64,000 nt of DNA. Source: a virus. A program made the position numbers and the translations under genes. The DNA lies in IMG/VR virus record IMGVR_UViG_3300023184_000039, positions 1-64,000 of that record; one strand, written 5' to 3'. Below are positions 48,508 through 56,816 of this stretch, in pieces. A model generated the notes under the pieces. The model saw nothing but the letters and a program-made list of their open reading frames with translations, was not told the DNA's origin and ran no database searches. Each line of letters begins with the position of its first letter. Positions within the stretch are counted from its first letter, which is position 1.

Positions 48508-48702
48508 TTAGGCTTTTTTTGCTTCAGCCTCGCGGTCGTTCTGTATAACTTTACCACAAGCAAGCCGTATCATCCACTCGTCTTCAGTGCAGTTAAGTAA
48601 CTGAATGGGGTCTGTGCCGAACAATTCTCCCAACCGAGCAGCCGCAACCACTCGGTTGTCGTCAACTAGTTCGTCGAAGACCCCTTCGAGGGGTCCGTTG
48701 CC
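48508..48702 (-). CDS. Tail assembly chaperone T part (-1 frameshift product)
   Basis: A 64-codon open frame in the -1 frame relative to the G gene, lying between it and the tape measure. Its peptide begins with EGVFDELVDDNRVVAAARLGEL and ends REAEAKKA. It has no start codon of its own, consistent with expression only as a G-T fusion (about 237 residues). The overlap with G (48666-48702) contains slippery candidates GGACCCC and GAAGGGG and a hairpin. Acidic, with a Trp-rich short helix. Confidence 0.72.
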   Translation of the reverse strand, partial: GNGPLEGVFDELVDDNRVVAAARLGELFGTDPIQLLNCTEDEWMIRLACGKVIQNDREAEAKKA

Positions 48703-49220
48703 TCAATTGTGTCTGAATATCCAGACGCGTCAAGAATTGCAAGTGCTGCTGATTCAACGTGTGGGTCAAGAGCAAAGAACGAACGAACCGCATCTGGAAT
48801 TGGTCTTGTTTGGCTTGTCATTGACAAAACAGCAGGTGATGCAAAATTTAATTCGTAACCGTCTTCATCATAGACTTCTGTATCGTCAAAAATGATTCCT
48901 TGTGTTGTATTTCCGATTACCCATGCTGCGAATTTTGTTGCATCCATTCCAGCGCGAGTGTCATCGCCAGCGCTTTTACGCCAGTTCTTAATCTGCTGCT
49001 GGGTGATATTTGGGCTGATTCGCAGTTTTACACCCTTGCGCTCTGGGACATCAATGTAGACATCTGGGCGAGAAACTTTTTCCCTAATGGTTGCGGTCAG
49101 TTTTCCAAGAACGGTGGGTTCTAAATCAGCGGCAGTTTTTGCCTTTTGTGCAATGCTCTTTGATTCCTTTGGTTCTACTGGAACCACGGGTGTATCTTCT
49201 GAGTAAATTTCATTTGCCAT
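48666..49220 (-). CDS. Tail assembly chaperone G part
   Basis: A 184-residue protein between tube and tape measure: EVSRPDVYIDVPERKGVKLRISPNITQQQIKNWRKSAGDD...AAWVIGNTTQGIIFDDTEVYDEDGYELNFASPAVLSMTSQTRPIPDAVRSFF. It is an assembly chaperone by position, length and by having a -1 overlapping partner frame at its 3' end. It would bind the tape measure during tail building and not be in the virion. Confidence 0.75.
   Translation of the reverse strand: MANEIYSEDTPVVPVEPKESKSIAQKAKTAADLEPTVLGKLTATIREKVSRPDVYIDVPERKGVKLRISPNITQQQIKNWRKSAGDDTRAGMDATKFAAWVIGNTTQGIIFDDTEVYDEDGYELNFASPAVLSMTSQTRPIPDAVRSFFALDPHVESAALAILDASGYSDTIEATDPSKGSSTN
48679..48695 (-). promoter_or_regulatory. Frameshift-site hairpin
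   Basis: GACCCCT-TCG-AGGGGTC is a perfect 7-bp stem with 3-base loop within the G/T overlap. On the leftward strand it reads GACCCCT-CGA-AGGGGTC. The GAAGGGG heptad is part of the stem, so the structure may pause the ribosome at the slip. The exact slip site cannot be fixed from sequence. Confidence 0.55.
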
Positions 49221-49324
49221 TAGGGTTATTCCTTTGTTGTTGGGTGACTATGCACGAAACTAGCACGATACATACACCATTCAGGGGAACTCCCTATATA
49301 ACAAAACCCTACAATTAAGGGGTA

Positions 49325-49810
49325 TTAGGCGTTTGCGCCACCTGGTGCAGTTGGAGGACTCACATCACTGATTGAGAATGTAAGAGCAAATGTTGCTGGG
49401 GCACCAGAAGATGAATCACCATCTGGTTCAGTCAAACCAACAAGAAGGGCATTGCCGTAAACACGGTCGGTTCCCTTGACCTCAATATTGCAATCATAGG
49501 TCTTAATGTTGACATTGTAGAAGGCTGAGCCAACAAGCGGACGCAATTGACGAATCTTCCTTGCAAGACCATCACGACCGCCCTCGGCTGATTCAATGTC
49601 ATCGTAATGAGCAGTCAGGGTCACATCGCCAATTTCTGATGGAGCACAAAGCACCGTTGGTCTTTTTTGTCCACCCTCGTAAATTTTTTCAACAGACGCA
49701 GTAATTTCGCCACCAGAAACTTGAGCAAATCTAAATAACTCAAATTGTGGATGCGTTGTATCAACTGGTGCGATGTCGGCAAGAATTTGCCTTTGGGCTA
49801 CTTTGGCCAT
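49325..49810 (-). CDS. Tail tube protein
   Basis: A 161-residue protein. It directly follows the sheath gene and precedes the chaperones, the fixed place of the tube in contractile phages. The sequence AQRQILADIAPVDTTHPQFELFRFAQVSGGEITASVEKIYEGGQKRPTVLCAPSEIGDVTLTAHYDD fits the tube-type beta-barrel of other actinophage myoviruses. A roughly 104-base gap after it includes a CCCT/AGGG + TTTT element that could be a weak terminator. Confidence 0.8.
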   Translation of the reverse strand: MAKVAQRQILADIAPVDTTHPQFELFRFAQVSGGEITASVEKIYEGGQKRPTVLCAPSEIGDVTLTAHYDDIESAEGGRDGLARKIRQLRPLVGSAFYNVNIKTYDCNIEVKGTDRVYGNALLVGLTEPDGDSSSGAPATFALTFSISDVSPPTAPGGANA

Positions 49811-49829
49811 TTTGTTGCTCCTCTATTGC

Positions 49830-51299
49830 TTAGATTACTGATGTTGTCAGGTTGGACTTGATGATGTTTACTTCAATTTTGTCGCCAACACTGGAGACAC
49901 GAACACCAACTCTTGCCTTGACGAGTCCAGTTGCCAATTGTGACACTGGGTTTAGGGATGCATCGCACTTAACCGTGTACCCAAAGTCAATGCGCCTACC
50001 ATTGGCATCAAATGCCTCGTATAGGGCACCAGCAATGCGTGCTTGCTCAAGAACTGCAATGAGTTTTGCTTCAACACTGGCGAACGAATTGTTGCGACCG
50101 TCAATAGTCGAGAATACCACAGACTCCAATGCCTTGTAACCATCAACAACAATTCCGTTGACAATATCTTGTGCATTGATGTATCGGAAGTTACTGGAAT
50201 CTGGTGAGAGCGAACGTGCTCCATAGATTCTCACACTGTTTGAAATTACGCGAATGGCATTAACACATTCGTCGTCAAGTAGGTCTCCAGCAGTTTTGTC
50301 AATGTCGGTTACGACACCAGTAATAAAACGGGCAGTTGAATGCAAACCAGCATATGGTTGATGTGCACCCGTTGCATTTACCGCAGCCGAGCGCTTTCCA
50401 CAAGCATAACCATCTGGTGGAATGAGGCGATTCACGCCAGCAACCGATGTTGGTGCATATACCCATGGGTAGTACAATGCGGCATGCTCTGTGTTTGCAA
50501 CATCCGCTGTAATAGCACGAGCAAATGTTTTAATCGTAGAAATGCTTGCATCTGATGCTCCGTGAAGAATCGCAATACGATTAGTTGCATTTGCATGTGT
50601 GACAAGTGCGGTGTTTACTTCAGTACCCGTGCCATCTGGGCATGAAACTGCACCAGTTCCGAACGAGTCGTTGAAAAGGTCCAACGCAGTAGCAATTTGT
50701 GTTTGTGTGGAAGCAGAACCATTTGCACCAGTTGCTAGGGTTCGTGTTGCCGGTGCAGCGATAAGGGCGGCGCTTACACCGATGGTTGCAATGATGTACT
50801 TGCTTGCAACCAAGCTGGAGTTAATCTTGCCGACAATTTGCTCGTTTGTGTCGCAGTTGAATGTGTTGAACAACAGTGTTCCAGCATAATAAATTTTTGC
50901 AGTGACAGAACCAGTTTTTGTTCCAGCAGCAACAACACAAGAAAGGTCGTTGCCCCAAGTACCAGGGCCGTTTGCGGTAAGGGTAAAGGCAACGAGTGGA
51001 ACGCTGGGTGTCGCATCAAGAACCGTAATGGTTGCCGATACAGCAGACGTTTGAGCCGAACGAGCGATATAACATTGAGTGCCACCCTCTTCAAAAAATG
51101 CCTCAACCGTTGGATACATCATTGATGCTGATGTGTATGGGCCATAGATAGCCGAAAATTCCTCAAGGCTCGTTACGAGTCTTGCACCAGACACCGGACC
51201 ACGCGGACAAATCCCAGCAAAGAATGCCTGTGATGCTTCTCGTGCGGTCGGTGTTGACGGACCAGTTCTTACTGCAGTGTTGATTATTACGCCTGGCAT
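49830..51299 (-). CDS. Tail sheath protein
   Basis: A 489-residue protein. N-terminal PGVIINTAVRTGPSTPTAREASQAFFAGICPRGP, TSLEEFSAIYGPY and EAFFEEGGTQCYIAR are the usual sheath start. The C-terminal part (RYINAQDIVNGIVVDGYKALESVVFSTIDGRNN..., YTVKCDASLNPVSQLATGLVKARVGVRV) matches the conserved contractile sheath handshake domain. It should contract to drive the tube into the host. Confidence 0.9.
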   Translation of the reverse strand: MPGVIINTAVRTGPSTPTAREASQAFFAGICPRGPVSGARLVTSLEEFSAIYGPYTSASMMYPTVEAFFEEGGTQCYIARSAQTSAVSATITVLDATPSVPLVAFTLTANGPGTWGNDLSCVVAAGTKTGSVTAKIYYAGTLLFNTFNCDTNEQIVGKINSSLVASKYIIATIGVSAALIAAPATRTLATGANGSASTQTQIATALDLFNDSFGTGAVSCPDGTGTEVNTALVTHANATNRIAILHGASDASISTIKTFARAITADVANTEHAALYYPWVYAPTSVAGVNRLIPPDGYACGKRSAAVNATGAHQPYAGLHSTARFITGVVTDIDKTAGDLLDDECVNAIRVISNSVRIYGARSLSPDSSNFRYINAQDIVNGIVVDGYKALESVVFSTIDGRNNSFASVEAKLIAVLEQARIAGALYEAFDANGRRIDFGYTVKCDASLNPVSQLATGLVKARVGVRVSSVGDKIEVNIIKSNLTTSVI

Positions 51300-51308
51300 G
51301 ACACCTCG

Positions 51309-51722
51309 CTAGTTTTTCGTCAATGACGATTTTTCGTCATTGGTTTCAATAGATTGTACCCAATCTTTGGGTTGTGCTGGTGCAACTTCTACAAATTGAT
51401 TATCTGGCGATGCAATAACAGCTGATGGCTCATCCACTGCTGGATTATTGTCTTTTGCAACAACAGAACCCTTCTTCGTTTTTTCGCACTGAACAGATGA
51501 TGCATCAACCGAGGATGTGAGTATTCCACTCTCCAAAAACGGCTTTGTATAGATTGAGCAGCATAGGTCGTTGGCATCCATGAGGACAGAACCGTGTGCT
51601 GGTATGACATGACCCTCATCGCAGGCAGTGACCGAATGCTCTGAAATATTGTGCACGACGACGAGAGACTTGTCCGCACTTGGCGTTTGTCCCTTTTCAA
51701 ACCACTCAAATTTTTTGCACAT
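51309..51722 (-). CDS. Hypothetical protein upstream of sheath
   Basis: A 137-residue protein. The first 65 residues (VVHNISEHSVTACDEGHVIPAHGSVLMDANDLCCSIYTKPFLESG) resemble a small beta domain found at this place in other actinophages. The rest is Pro/Ser/Glu-rich and probably disordered. It lies 9 bases before the sheath. Possibly a tail-completion or decoration protein; not recognised. Confidence 0.55.
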   Translation of the reverse strand: MCKKFEWFEKGQTPSADKSLVVVHNISEHSVTACDEGHVIPAHGSVLMDANDLCCSIYTKPFLESGILTSSVDASSVQCEKTKKGSVVAKDNNPAVDEPSAVIASPDNQFVEVAPAQPKDWVQSIETNDEKSSLTKN

Positions 51723-51765
51723 GCACTACCTCTTGCTGTTGGATGTTCAATTATACACAATTATT

Positions 51766-52377
51766 TTAATTATCAAGCAAAAGAGGGTCCTGCTGAATCT
51801 TGTTCTGTTTTACTTTCAGGTCAATCTCTGAAACTGTTCCGAGTGACTCCCTAGCAACTATTTCATCAATCGTAATATCGTAAGAAAGGTATGCTCCAGC
51901 CAAAAATCGGTCGCCCTTGAGCGGGGTTAGGTCGGAAAATTCTTCCCTTAATGAGGTTGCATCTATTCTTGCTAGCCATGATTCCCGAGCATCTGATGCT
52001 TTCATTGATGGGTAATCCAGCAGAGCCGAACGAACAACAGTCGTTAATCTGTCGCGCATTTGAGTTACCAATTTTGCCGAATCTGCTCGCGCCCATACAT
52101 ACGTTCTCATGGAATACGTAACCCTAAAAATTGGGTCAAGTCTGTCGTAGTCAATTCCATCAAATTTTGTAGTAGATATCGCTACGGTTATGAGTGTTGG
52201 CCACTCATCAAGGGCAATCGGCTCGTGCGTTAGAAATTTAATGGGTGTTGGCAACTGTATGTCATCCAGTGACCAACCATTCCTGTAAGAAACCATTCGA
52301 TTCGGAATATCCGACATGAGATAGGAGTTCACATAGTCTTTGGCAAATTGCGGGCCATGCATTAGGTCAATGGTCAT
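51766..52377 (-). CDS. Tail terminator/completion-like protein
   Basis: A 203-residue protein between virion-morphogenesis and sheath genes. It contains WPTLITVAISTTKFDGIDYDRLDPIFRVTYSMRTYVWARADS and LVTQMRDRLTTVVRSALLDYPS, the strand-helix pattern of tail terminator (gpU-like) proteins. Positions agree with connector > S-like > terminator > sheath order. A structural role is probable; exact role inferred. Confidence 0.6.
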   Translation of the reverse strand: MTIDLMHGPQFAKDYVNSYLMSDIPNRMVSYRNGWSLDDIQLPTPIKFLTHEPIALDEWPTLITVAISTTKFDGIDYDRLDPIFRVTYSMRTYVWARADSAKLVTQMRDRLTTVVRSALLDYPSMKASDARESWLARIDATSLREEFSDLTPLKGDRFLAGAYLSYDITIDEIVARESLGTVSEIDLKVKQNKIQQDPLLLDN

Positions 52378-52379
52378 AA

Positions 52380-52868
52380 CTAACCAGCCATCATACTAAA
52401 TGGGCCAAATTTTCCATTTGTTTGGTAGGCGGCGGCGGTATTGGCAAGCCTTCTGGCAAATAGTGGCGGCTCAAATACAATTTTTCTTTTTGGCATTTTA
52501 GTGGTTCCGTATTGATGAAATTTTGCATATTCAACAGATGTTCCGAATTGTGCATGATGTGTTCCAATAACATTTGGGCTACCTTGCAGACTAGACAAAC
52601 TTCTAAACAAACGACCAGTTCTTACCATTGTAGGCATACCGGGGAAGTGTGTCATTTTCCACGAACCATAGCCTGCATCAAGGGCATTCCAAACAGAACC
52701 AGATGGAAGTCCGTTCTGTGCGAAGTTTGCAGCATTCCATGCTCTCATCGCAAGTTTGGCTTCTTCAAAAACGGGTGTAAAATTCTTTCCTCTTTTTTTT
52801 ATTTCATCTAAAGATAAAACGACTTTTTTCTCGTGAACTTCAATTTTGACCTTCGTATAGCGAGCCAT
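52380..52868 (-). CDS. Phage virion morphogenesis / tail completion S-like protein
   Basis: A 162-residue protein. YAKFHQYGTTKMPKRKIVFEPP is the typical P-x-R-x-F motif of HK97 gp10/gpS-like tail completion proteins, preceded by a helical first half (EEAKLAMRAWNAANFAQ) and MVRTGRLFRSL. It shares a 1-base overlap with the connector gene. It would help join head and tail. Confidence 0.75.
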   Translation of the reverse strand: MARYTKVKIEVHEKKVVLSLDEIKKRGKNFTPVFEEAKLAMRAWNAANFAQNGLPSGSVWNALDAGYGSWKMTHFPGMPTMVRTGRLFRSLSSLQGSPNVIGTHHAQFGTSVEYAKFHQYGTTKMPKRKIVFEPPLFARRLANTAAAYQTNGKFGPFSMMAG

Positions 52869-53740
52869 TAGGAAATACGGTTTCTTCTAAATTTCTTCAA
52901 TGCCATTAGTTCAGACTCAAGGAATCCCGTGGTTAGTGGAGCAACATCTCTTGGGTTAAGTTCCTTTATACCAACAACATCATCATGCATGTTTTGTATT
53001 TCACGGCTTACTGCCCTCAGAATCATTAATTTAAAAACTGGAAGCGCCACCCCATCAAGCCCAGCGGTGTAGGTGATTGTCAACAGGTCGTCGGCAGCAC
53101 CCATGAAAAAGTCAATTCCAAATTTTCTCACTACGTAATCAGAACCGTTGACCATGGTCTTTCCTAGCGTGATAACGGTTCCCGACGTATTCGCAGTAAG
53201 ACCAATATTGGCATTTGTTTTTGCATAAGAGATTGTTGATTGTGTTCTAGCAGTAACCACAAATTGACCGTTAAATACGGAGTTCGTACAATCCGAAACC
53301 TTTATCGTGTCTCCGACCACAACTGGGTGGAGTCCAGAAACTGTCAATGTTGCAACATTTGACGTCAGTTGGATATGTGTGGTCGTCATTGTCTTGCGAA
53401 GTGGGGTGTAGAGAACTTTACTCACTGAGACAACTGGGGAATTGGTCAGGTATACAGTCCGTGGCGGTTCGACCCACGACTGCTGGGGGACACTGGATGA
53501 ACTGTAATAAGATGTTCCCCATGCCGTTGAGTTTTGGAAAAATGAGCCTTGCGGGACACCAAGATGGTCGGATGGAACTCGCACCATCTCTGTAAATTCC
53601 GAGACCTCTATGGGGCGACGCAGATATGCCTCAAGTTCTCCTTGGACACCATTGATGATGAGTTCGGCCGCATCCATCTGCCTATTGCTCAATGCAATAT
53701 CCATATATGTCTTTACTTCAGATACAGTAACTAAAGCCAT
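52868..53740 (-). CDS. Head-tail connector (gp6-like) with inserted beta domain
   Basis: A 290-residue protein. The start VTVSEVKTYMDIALSNRQMDAAELIINGVQGELEAYLRRPIEV is the helical head-tail connector/adaptor pattern. The later VSVSKVLYTPLRK, YVVRKFGIDFF and LTITYTAGLDGVALPVFKLMILRAVSREIQN give the second half. About 80 residues of beta-rich sequence (TTHIQLTSNVATLTVSGLHPVVVGDTIKVSDCTN...) are inserted between them. Confidence 0.7.
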   Translation of the reverse strand: MALVTVSEVKTYMDIALSNRQMDAAELIINGVQGELEAYLRRPIEVSEFTEMVRVPSDHLGVPQGSFFQNSTAWGTSYYSSSSVPQQSWVEPPRTVYLTNSPVVSVSKVLYTPLRKTMTTTHIQLTSNVATLTVSGLHPVVVGDTIKVSDCTNSVFNGQFVVTARTQSTISYAKTNANIGLTANTSGTVITLGKTMVNGSDYVVRKFGIDFFMGAADDLLTITYTAGLDGVALPVFKLMILRAVSREIQNMHDDVVGIKELNPRDVAPLTTGFLESELMALKKFRRNRIS

Positions 53741-53754
53741 TTAAGCCTCCCCAA

Positions 53755-53970
53755 TTACAATACGCTTGGTGGGCCACCAAGTGTATTTTGTACTGAGCGA
53801 CGTCCTGCCCTAAAGTCCCCACGCCTTGAACGAGCAGATTTCCTAGGTTTCATCAAATCCCTGGTTCCCATTCGGAATTTACCCTTTTGGAAAAATTGCG
53901 AAGCCCTGCCGATGCGCTTGAGTAGACTGGTTCCTTCTTCTCCGCCAATTCCTGGGGTGGGCATGAACAT
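53755..53970 (-). CDS. Small basic hypothetical protein
   Basis: A 71-residue very basic protein (LLKRIGRASQFFQKGKFRMGTRDLMKPRKSARSRRGDFRAGRRS). It is the first gene of the leftward tail module. No family is recognised. Its charge suggests DNA binding or contact with packaged DNA at the connector. Support comes from frame, position and basic composition. Confidence 0.5.
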   Translation of the reverse strand: MFMPTPGIGGEEGTSLLKRIGRASQFFQKGKFRMGTRDLMKPRKSARSRRGDFRAGRRSVQNTLGGPPSVL

Positions 53971-53978
53971 TCTCCAAA

Positions 53979-53994
53979 CTGTAAGTAATTACAG
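53979..53994. promoter_or_regulatory. Palindrome upstream of tail module
   Basis: CTGTAA-GTAA-TTACAG is a perfect 6-4-6 palindrome just upstream of the start at 53970, in the 59-base gap that must contain any promoter for the connector/tail operon. It has the same arm and spacer size as the palindrome at 4993-5008, though a different sequence. Confidence 0.3.
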
Positions 53995-54029
53995 GTTAGA
54001 TTTTACCATCTAATCAACCTACGGGGTTA

Positions 54030-54575
54030 TCACCTATCTGGGTTGGGTGGAACCTCAACGGAAATATCATTAACCACGGCCGCTGAAATCTCAATTGGAA
54101 CCCAAGCACGAGAGTATGTGTGTTGAGAAATTTTCCTTATTTTGATGAGTGTTCCCTCAAGTAGCAATTCTAGTTCGTCGTGTTTCATGCAAAAAATTCT
54201 TTCAAACTCCGAGGTCGTAATGGCTCCAGAAAACGATAATTTTTTTACTATTCCAGAAAGCCTCTTGGCAACAAGGCTCCCCCGACCACGATTCATTTGG
54301 ACATGAAGCACCATGGCTTGAAGCGCGCCGCAGTCCATGTAGACAACAGGAACGACACCACCAAGTTTTAGTTTGATATGCGGGTTTTGCGATGCCAAAT
54401 AGAATCTTTGATGACCGTCAATTATTTCCCCGGTAGATTTCCTAATCAATAACGGCGAAAGTATTCCATTGTCAAATATTGATGCCGATAAGACCAGTAG
54501 GTCTGGCCGGAGTATGTAGTTTGCTGCCCATTCGGATGGTTTAATTTTGGTAATCTCAACCATTTCAACTTTCAT
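54030..54575 (-). CDS. ParB-like nuclease-domain protein (small)
   Basis: A 181-residue protein. ITKIKPSEWAANYILRPDLLVLSASIFDNGILSPLLIRKSTGEIIDGHQRFYLA matches the ParB/Srx fold, with DGHQRF (53-58) at the nucleotide/DNA-binding turn and MNRGRG (94-99) as the basic follow-up motif. ParB-like domains next to a PAPS-reductase-like gene resemble IbrB. It overlaps the upstream PAPS-reductase-like gene by 11 bases. Confidence 0.75.
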   Translation of the reverse strand: MKVEMVEITKIKPSEWAANYILRPDLLVLSASIFDNGILSPLLIRKSTGEIIDGHQRFYLASQNPHIKLKLGGVVPVVYMDCGALQAMVLHVQMNRGRGSLVAKRLSGIVKKLSFSGAITTSEFERIFCMKHDELELLLEGTLIKIRKISQHTYSRAWVPIEISAAVVNDISVEVPPNPDR

Positions 54576-55704
54576 CTAATACAACCTCAATCATTTCTGT
54601 TTGTCTGACTGTGTGCGCTCTTGTCCCTGGGCCTATCGGCGATGCTGATGTCACATTGATTTCATTAAGCAAGAGGTTCCTGATGAGCCAATTAATTGGA
54701 TATGAATGTGGGTCCATGTTGTGTTTACTTCTAAACTGTGAAACAAAAGCTCGCGCACGACGTTGCTTTGTTTCCCCCATTATGAATTCATCTATAAATC
54801 TTCCAGCACCAGAAAAACCTTCAGATGAATACATTGATATCAAACCCTCCACATCAAATTCCGACCACATTCTTCTTTGGGAATCAATTCGTGGATACAC
54901 CTCAACCAACCTGTCATAAAATTCTGGCTCCGTAGCAACGACATCACCTATCCTGCGAATCGCCACAGAATGTAGGGGTATACCAACCCTCGTGTTGCTC
55001 CCAGTGATTGCAGCCAAATCGTAGTACTCGCAATATTCTGCCCCATGTTCTTCCGTAATAAATTTGAGGACATCGTCCATCTGCCAGTCGTAAATAACTT
55101 TTGCAAACCTTAAGGGTATTCCCTTTTTCATTTTGAACGGTATGACAATGTAATTTTCGTGCAACTTCTGCACACACGAGCGATACCGAATCATTGATTC
55201 GTTTGCCCTTACTCCGGTAATAAATGCAACTCGCCCAGTTTTTCCTTGCATTGTGTAGTAGTCAACAGATTCAGGAAGAGCCTTCTCGTGCGTCAATCCA
55301 AAATGGTTTGCATTGATTGCAAAATCCGGCATTGGTCTAATCCACTCACCGGAAAGCCTTCTTCTCTCGCTCCACAGAATTGCCGATTCCCTTCGACCAA
55401 GAATCCATATTTCTGCACCGTACGGGAGGCAGTACCACTCCATGTCAACCCAGTCGTAGTCACGAACCTTCATTACATAGTCAATGACCGTTGGACTCAC
55501 CATTTCCTCGTCACGAAAAATTACCTTTACCGGACCCAGACCGCGTTCTTCGTGAATCTCTTTGGCAAGATATAAAACAGCAGTTGAATCTTTCCCTCCA
55601 GAGAACTGAACACAGACTGTGTCAAATGTGTCGTAAACATGCCTCATTCGTGCGCGAGCCGCATCAACGCATGACATGTCCAGAAACATTCGCTGTCTTG
55701 TCAT
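54565..55704 (-). CDS. PAPS reductase/IbrA/DndC-like PP-loop protein
   Basis: A 379-residue protein. FSGGKDST (34-41) is the PP-loop for ATP pyrophosphate, in the adenine nucleotide alpha-hydrolase fold of PAPS reductases, DndC and phage IbrA. MTGVRANES-like (FITGVRANES) and YDWQMDDVLKFI are seen in this family. Unlike true PAPS reductases, a terminal Cys-Gly-x-H motif is not visible, so sulfonucleotide reduction is not assured. A DNA- or tRNA-modification or regulatory role is more likely. It is sandwiched between two ParB-like genes. Confidence 0.8.
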   Translation of the reverse strand: MTRQRMFLDMSCVDAARARMRHVYDTFDTVCVQFSGGKDSTAVLYLAKEIHEERGLGPVKVIFRDEEMVSPTVIDYVMKVRDYDWVDMEWYCLPYGAEIWILGRRESAILWSERRRLSGEWIRPMPDFAINANHFGLTHEKALPESVDYYTMQGKTGRVAFITGVRANESMIRYRSCVQKLHENYIVIPFKMKKGIPLRFAKVIYDWQMDDVLKFITEEHGAEYCEYYDLAAITGSNTRVGIPLHSVAIRRIGDVVATEPEFYDRLVEVYPRIDSQRRMWSEFDVEGLISMYSSEGFSGAGRFIDEFIMGETKQRRARAFVSQFRSKHNMDPHSYPINWLIRNLLLNEINVTSASPIGPGTRAHTVRQTEMIEVVLDES

Positions 55705-55713
55705 TGTTGTTTA

Positions 55714-56481
55714 CTAAACCTCGCAGTGTTCGTCAATAAAATTCATTAGTCGCTCAGATGTTGTGTTCCCATCAATCCCTGGGTCATTGCGCAACCATCT
55801 TACGAAGTTGTACCAACGCGACTGCTGTTCAATATTGTCAAACACAATCGTGTATTGAACAATTGCATTTGCTGACTTTGAGCCAGTTGCAACAGTGCTT
55901 CCTCGTGCTGCTAATTCCTCGTGAGGAATGTCGTCGTTTGCTTCTAGGTCTCCGTCAGAATTAATATCACCAACAGACTTCTTGGCTTCGTTTGTCGTCC
56001 GTATTATTTCTGGGGGAGTGAATGTTGTGCTTGTGGCAAGAGTGCTTTCCTCAATTGAGGATATTTCATGCATTGCCGCCATATCAAATTCATCCCACCC
56101 AAGACCAGCAAACAGTTCTGAGAACTCATCAGAAATTTCTAAAAGGATTTCAGAAAGGATGGAGTCATCGGTTCTTCCGAGTTCAACAGTCTTGTTGTCG
56201 GCAATAGCAAATGCAAGTGCACGCGATTCATTTCCGTCAAAAAATATGCAAGCAATTTCATCCCACCCAAGTTTTTTTGCGGCAAGAAGTTGGTGATTGC
56301 CAGCAATAACGGTTGCCGTTCCATCGTCGTTCTTCCTTGCAACAATGGGCTTTACTTGACCGAACTCATAGTAGGAAGCAACGATTGCATCCACATCGCC
56401 ATGTCGTGGGTTTCTCTCAAGGGCAACAAGTGAGTCAATCGGAACTCTAAGTTGCGATAGGGATTTGTGAATATTTGTCAT
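55714..56481 (-). CDS. ParB-like nuclease-domain protein (large)
   Basis: A 255-residue protein. Residues 12-95 are a ParB domain: SLVALERNPRHGDVDAIVASYYEFGQVKPIVARK..., AGNHQLLAAKKLGWDEIACIFFDG. It has the NPR and GNHQ turns. The next 160 residues include an acidic linker and a C-terminal domain with QYTIVFDNIEQQSRWYNFVRWLRND, found with phage ParB/IbrB proteins. It ends 9 bases before the PAPS-reductase-like start. A methylase partner is not present. Confidence 0.78.
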   Translation of the reverse strand: MTNIHKSLSQLRVPIDSLVALERNPRHGDVDAIVASYYEFGQVKPIVARKNDDGTATVIAGNHQLLAAKKLGWDEIACIFFDGNESRALAFAIADNKTVELGRTDDSILSEILLEISDEFSELFAGLGWDEFDMAAMHEISSIEESTLATSTTFTPPEIIRTTNEAKKSVGDINSDGDLEANDDIPHEELAARGSTVATGSKSANAIVQYTIVFDNIEQQSRWYNFVRWLRNDPGIDGNTTSERLMNFIDEHCEV

Positions 56482-56813
56482 ACCTGAACCCTAACATTCG
56501 CATTCAATGTCCTCAATGCATCTATTGACGTGCGAAGCGAAAACAACTTCTCCCTCTTCGCTTTAACCAATGCCTCGGCAATTTTGTGTTCAAAATTTTG
56601 GTCTGCAAGCTTGTAGTCTGCCCATGCTTCACGTTCACGAATGGAACCCTTTGCAGATAGATATTCTTTTGCCCACTCTGCTTTCATTCGTGCTTCTTTT
56701 TTTGCACCATCCTCAGCAAGGGTTTCAAATGCCTCGGTGTGTTCTTCTAATTGGTCTAGTAGGTGTAATAGGTCTTGTTCAATTTGAACCTGGCTAATCG
56801 GTGTGTTTCTCAT
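56478..56813 (-). CDS. Hypothetical helical protein
   Basis: A 111-residue mainly helical, charged protein (LLHLLDQLEEHTEAFETLAEDGAKKEARMKAEWAKEYLSAKGSIREREAWADYKLADQNFEHKIAEALVKAKREKLFSLRTSIDAL). This composition and length are typical of a conserved small actinophage recombination-region protein. It overlaps the ParB-like gene by 4 bases. No catalytic residues are seen. Confidence 0.6.
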   Translation of the reverse strand: MRNTPISQVQIEQDLLHLLDQLEEHTEAFETLAEDGAKKEARMKAEWAKEYLSAKGSIREREAWADYKLADQNFEHKIAEALVKAKREKLFSLRTSIDALRTLNANVRVQV

Positions 56814-56816
56814 GGT

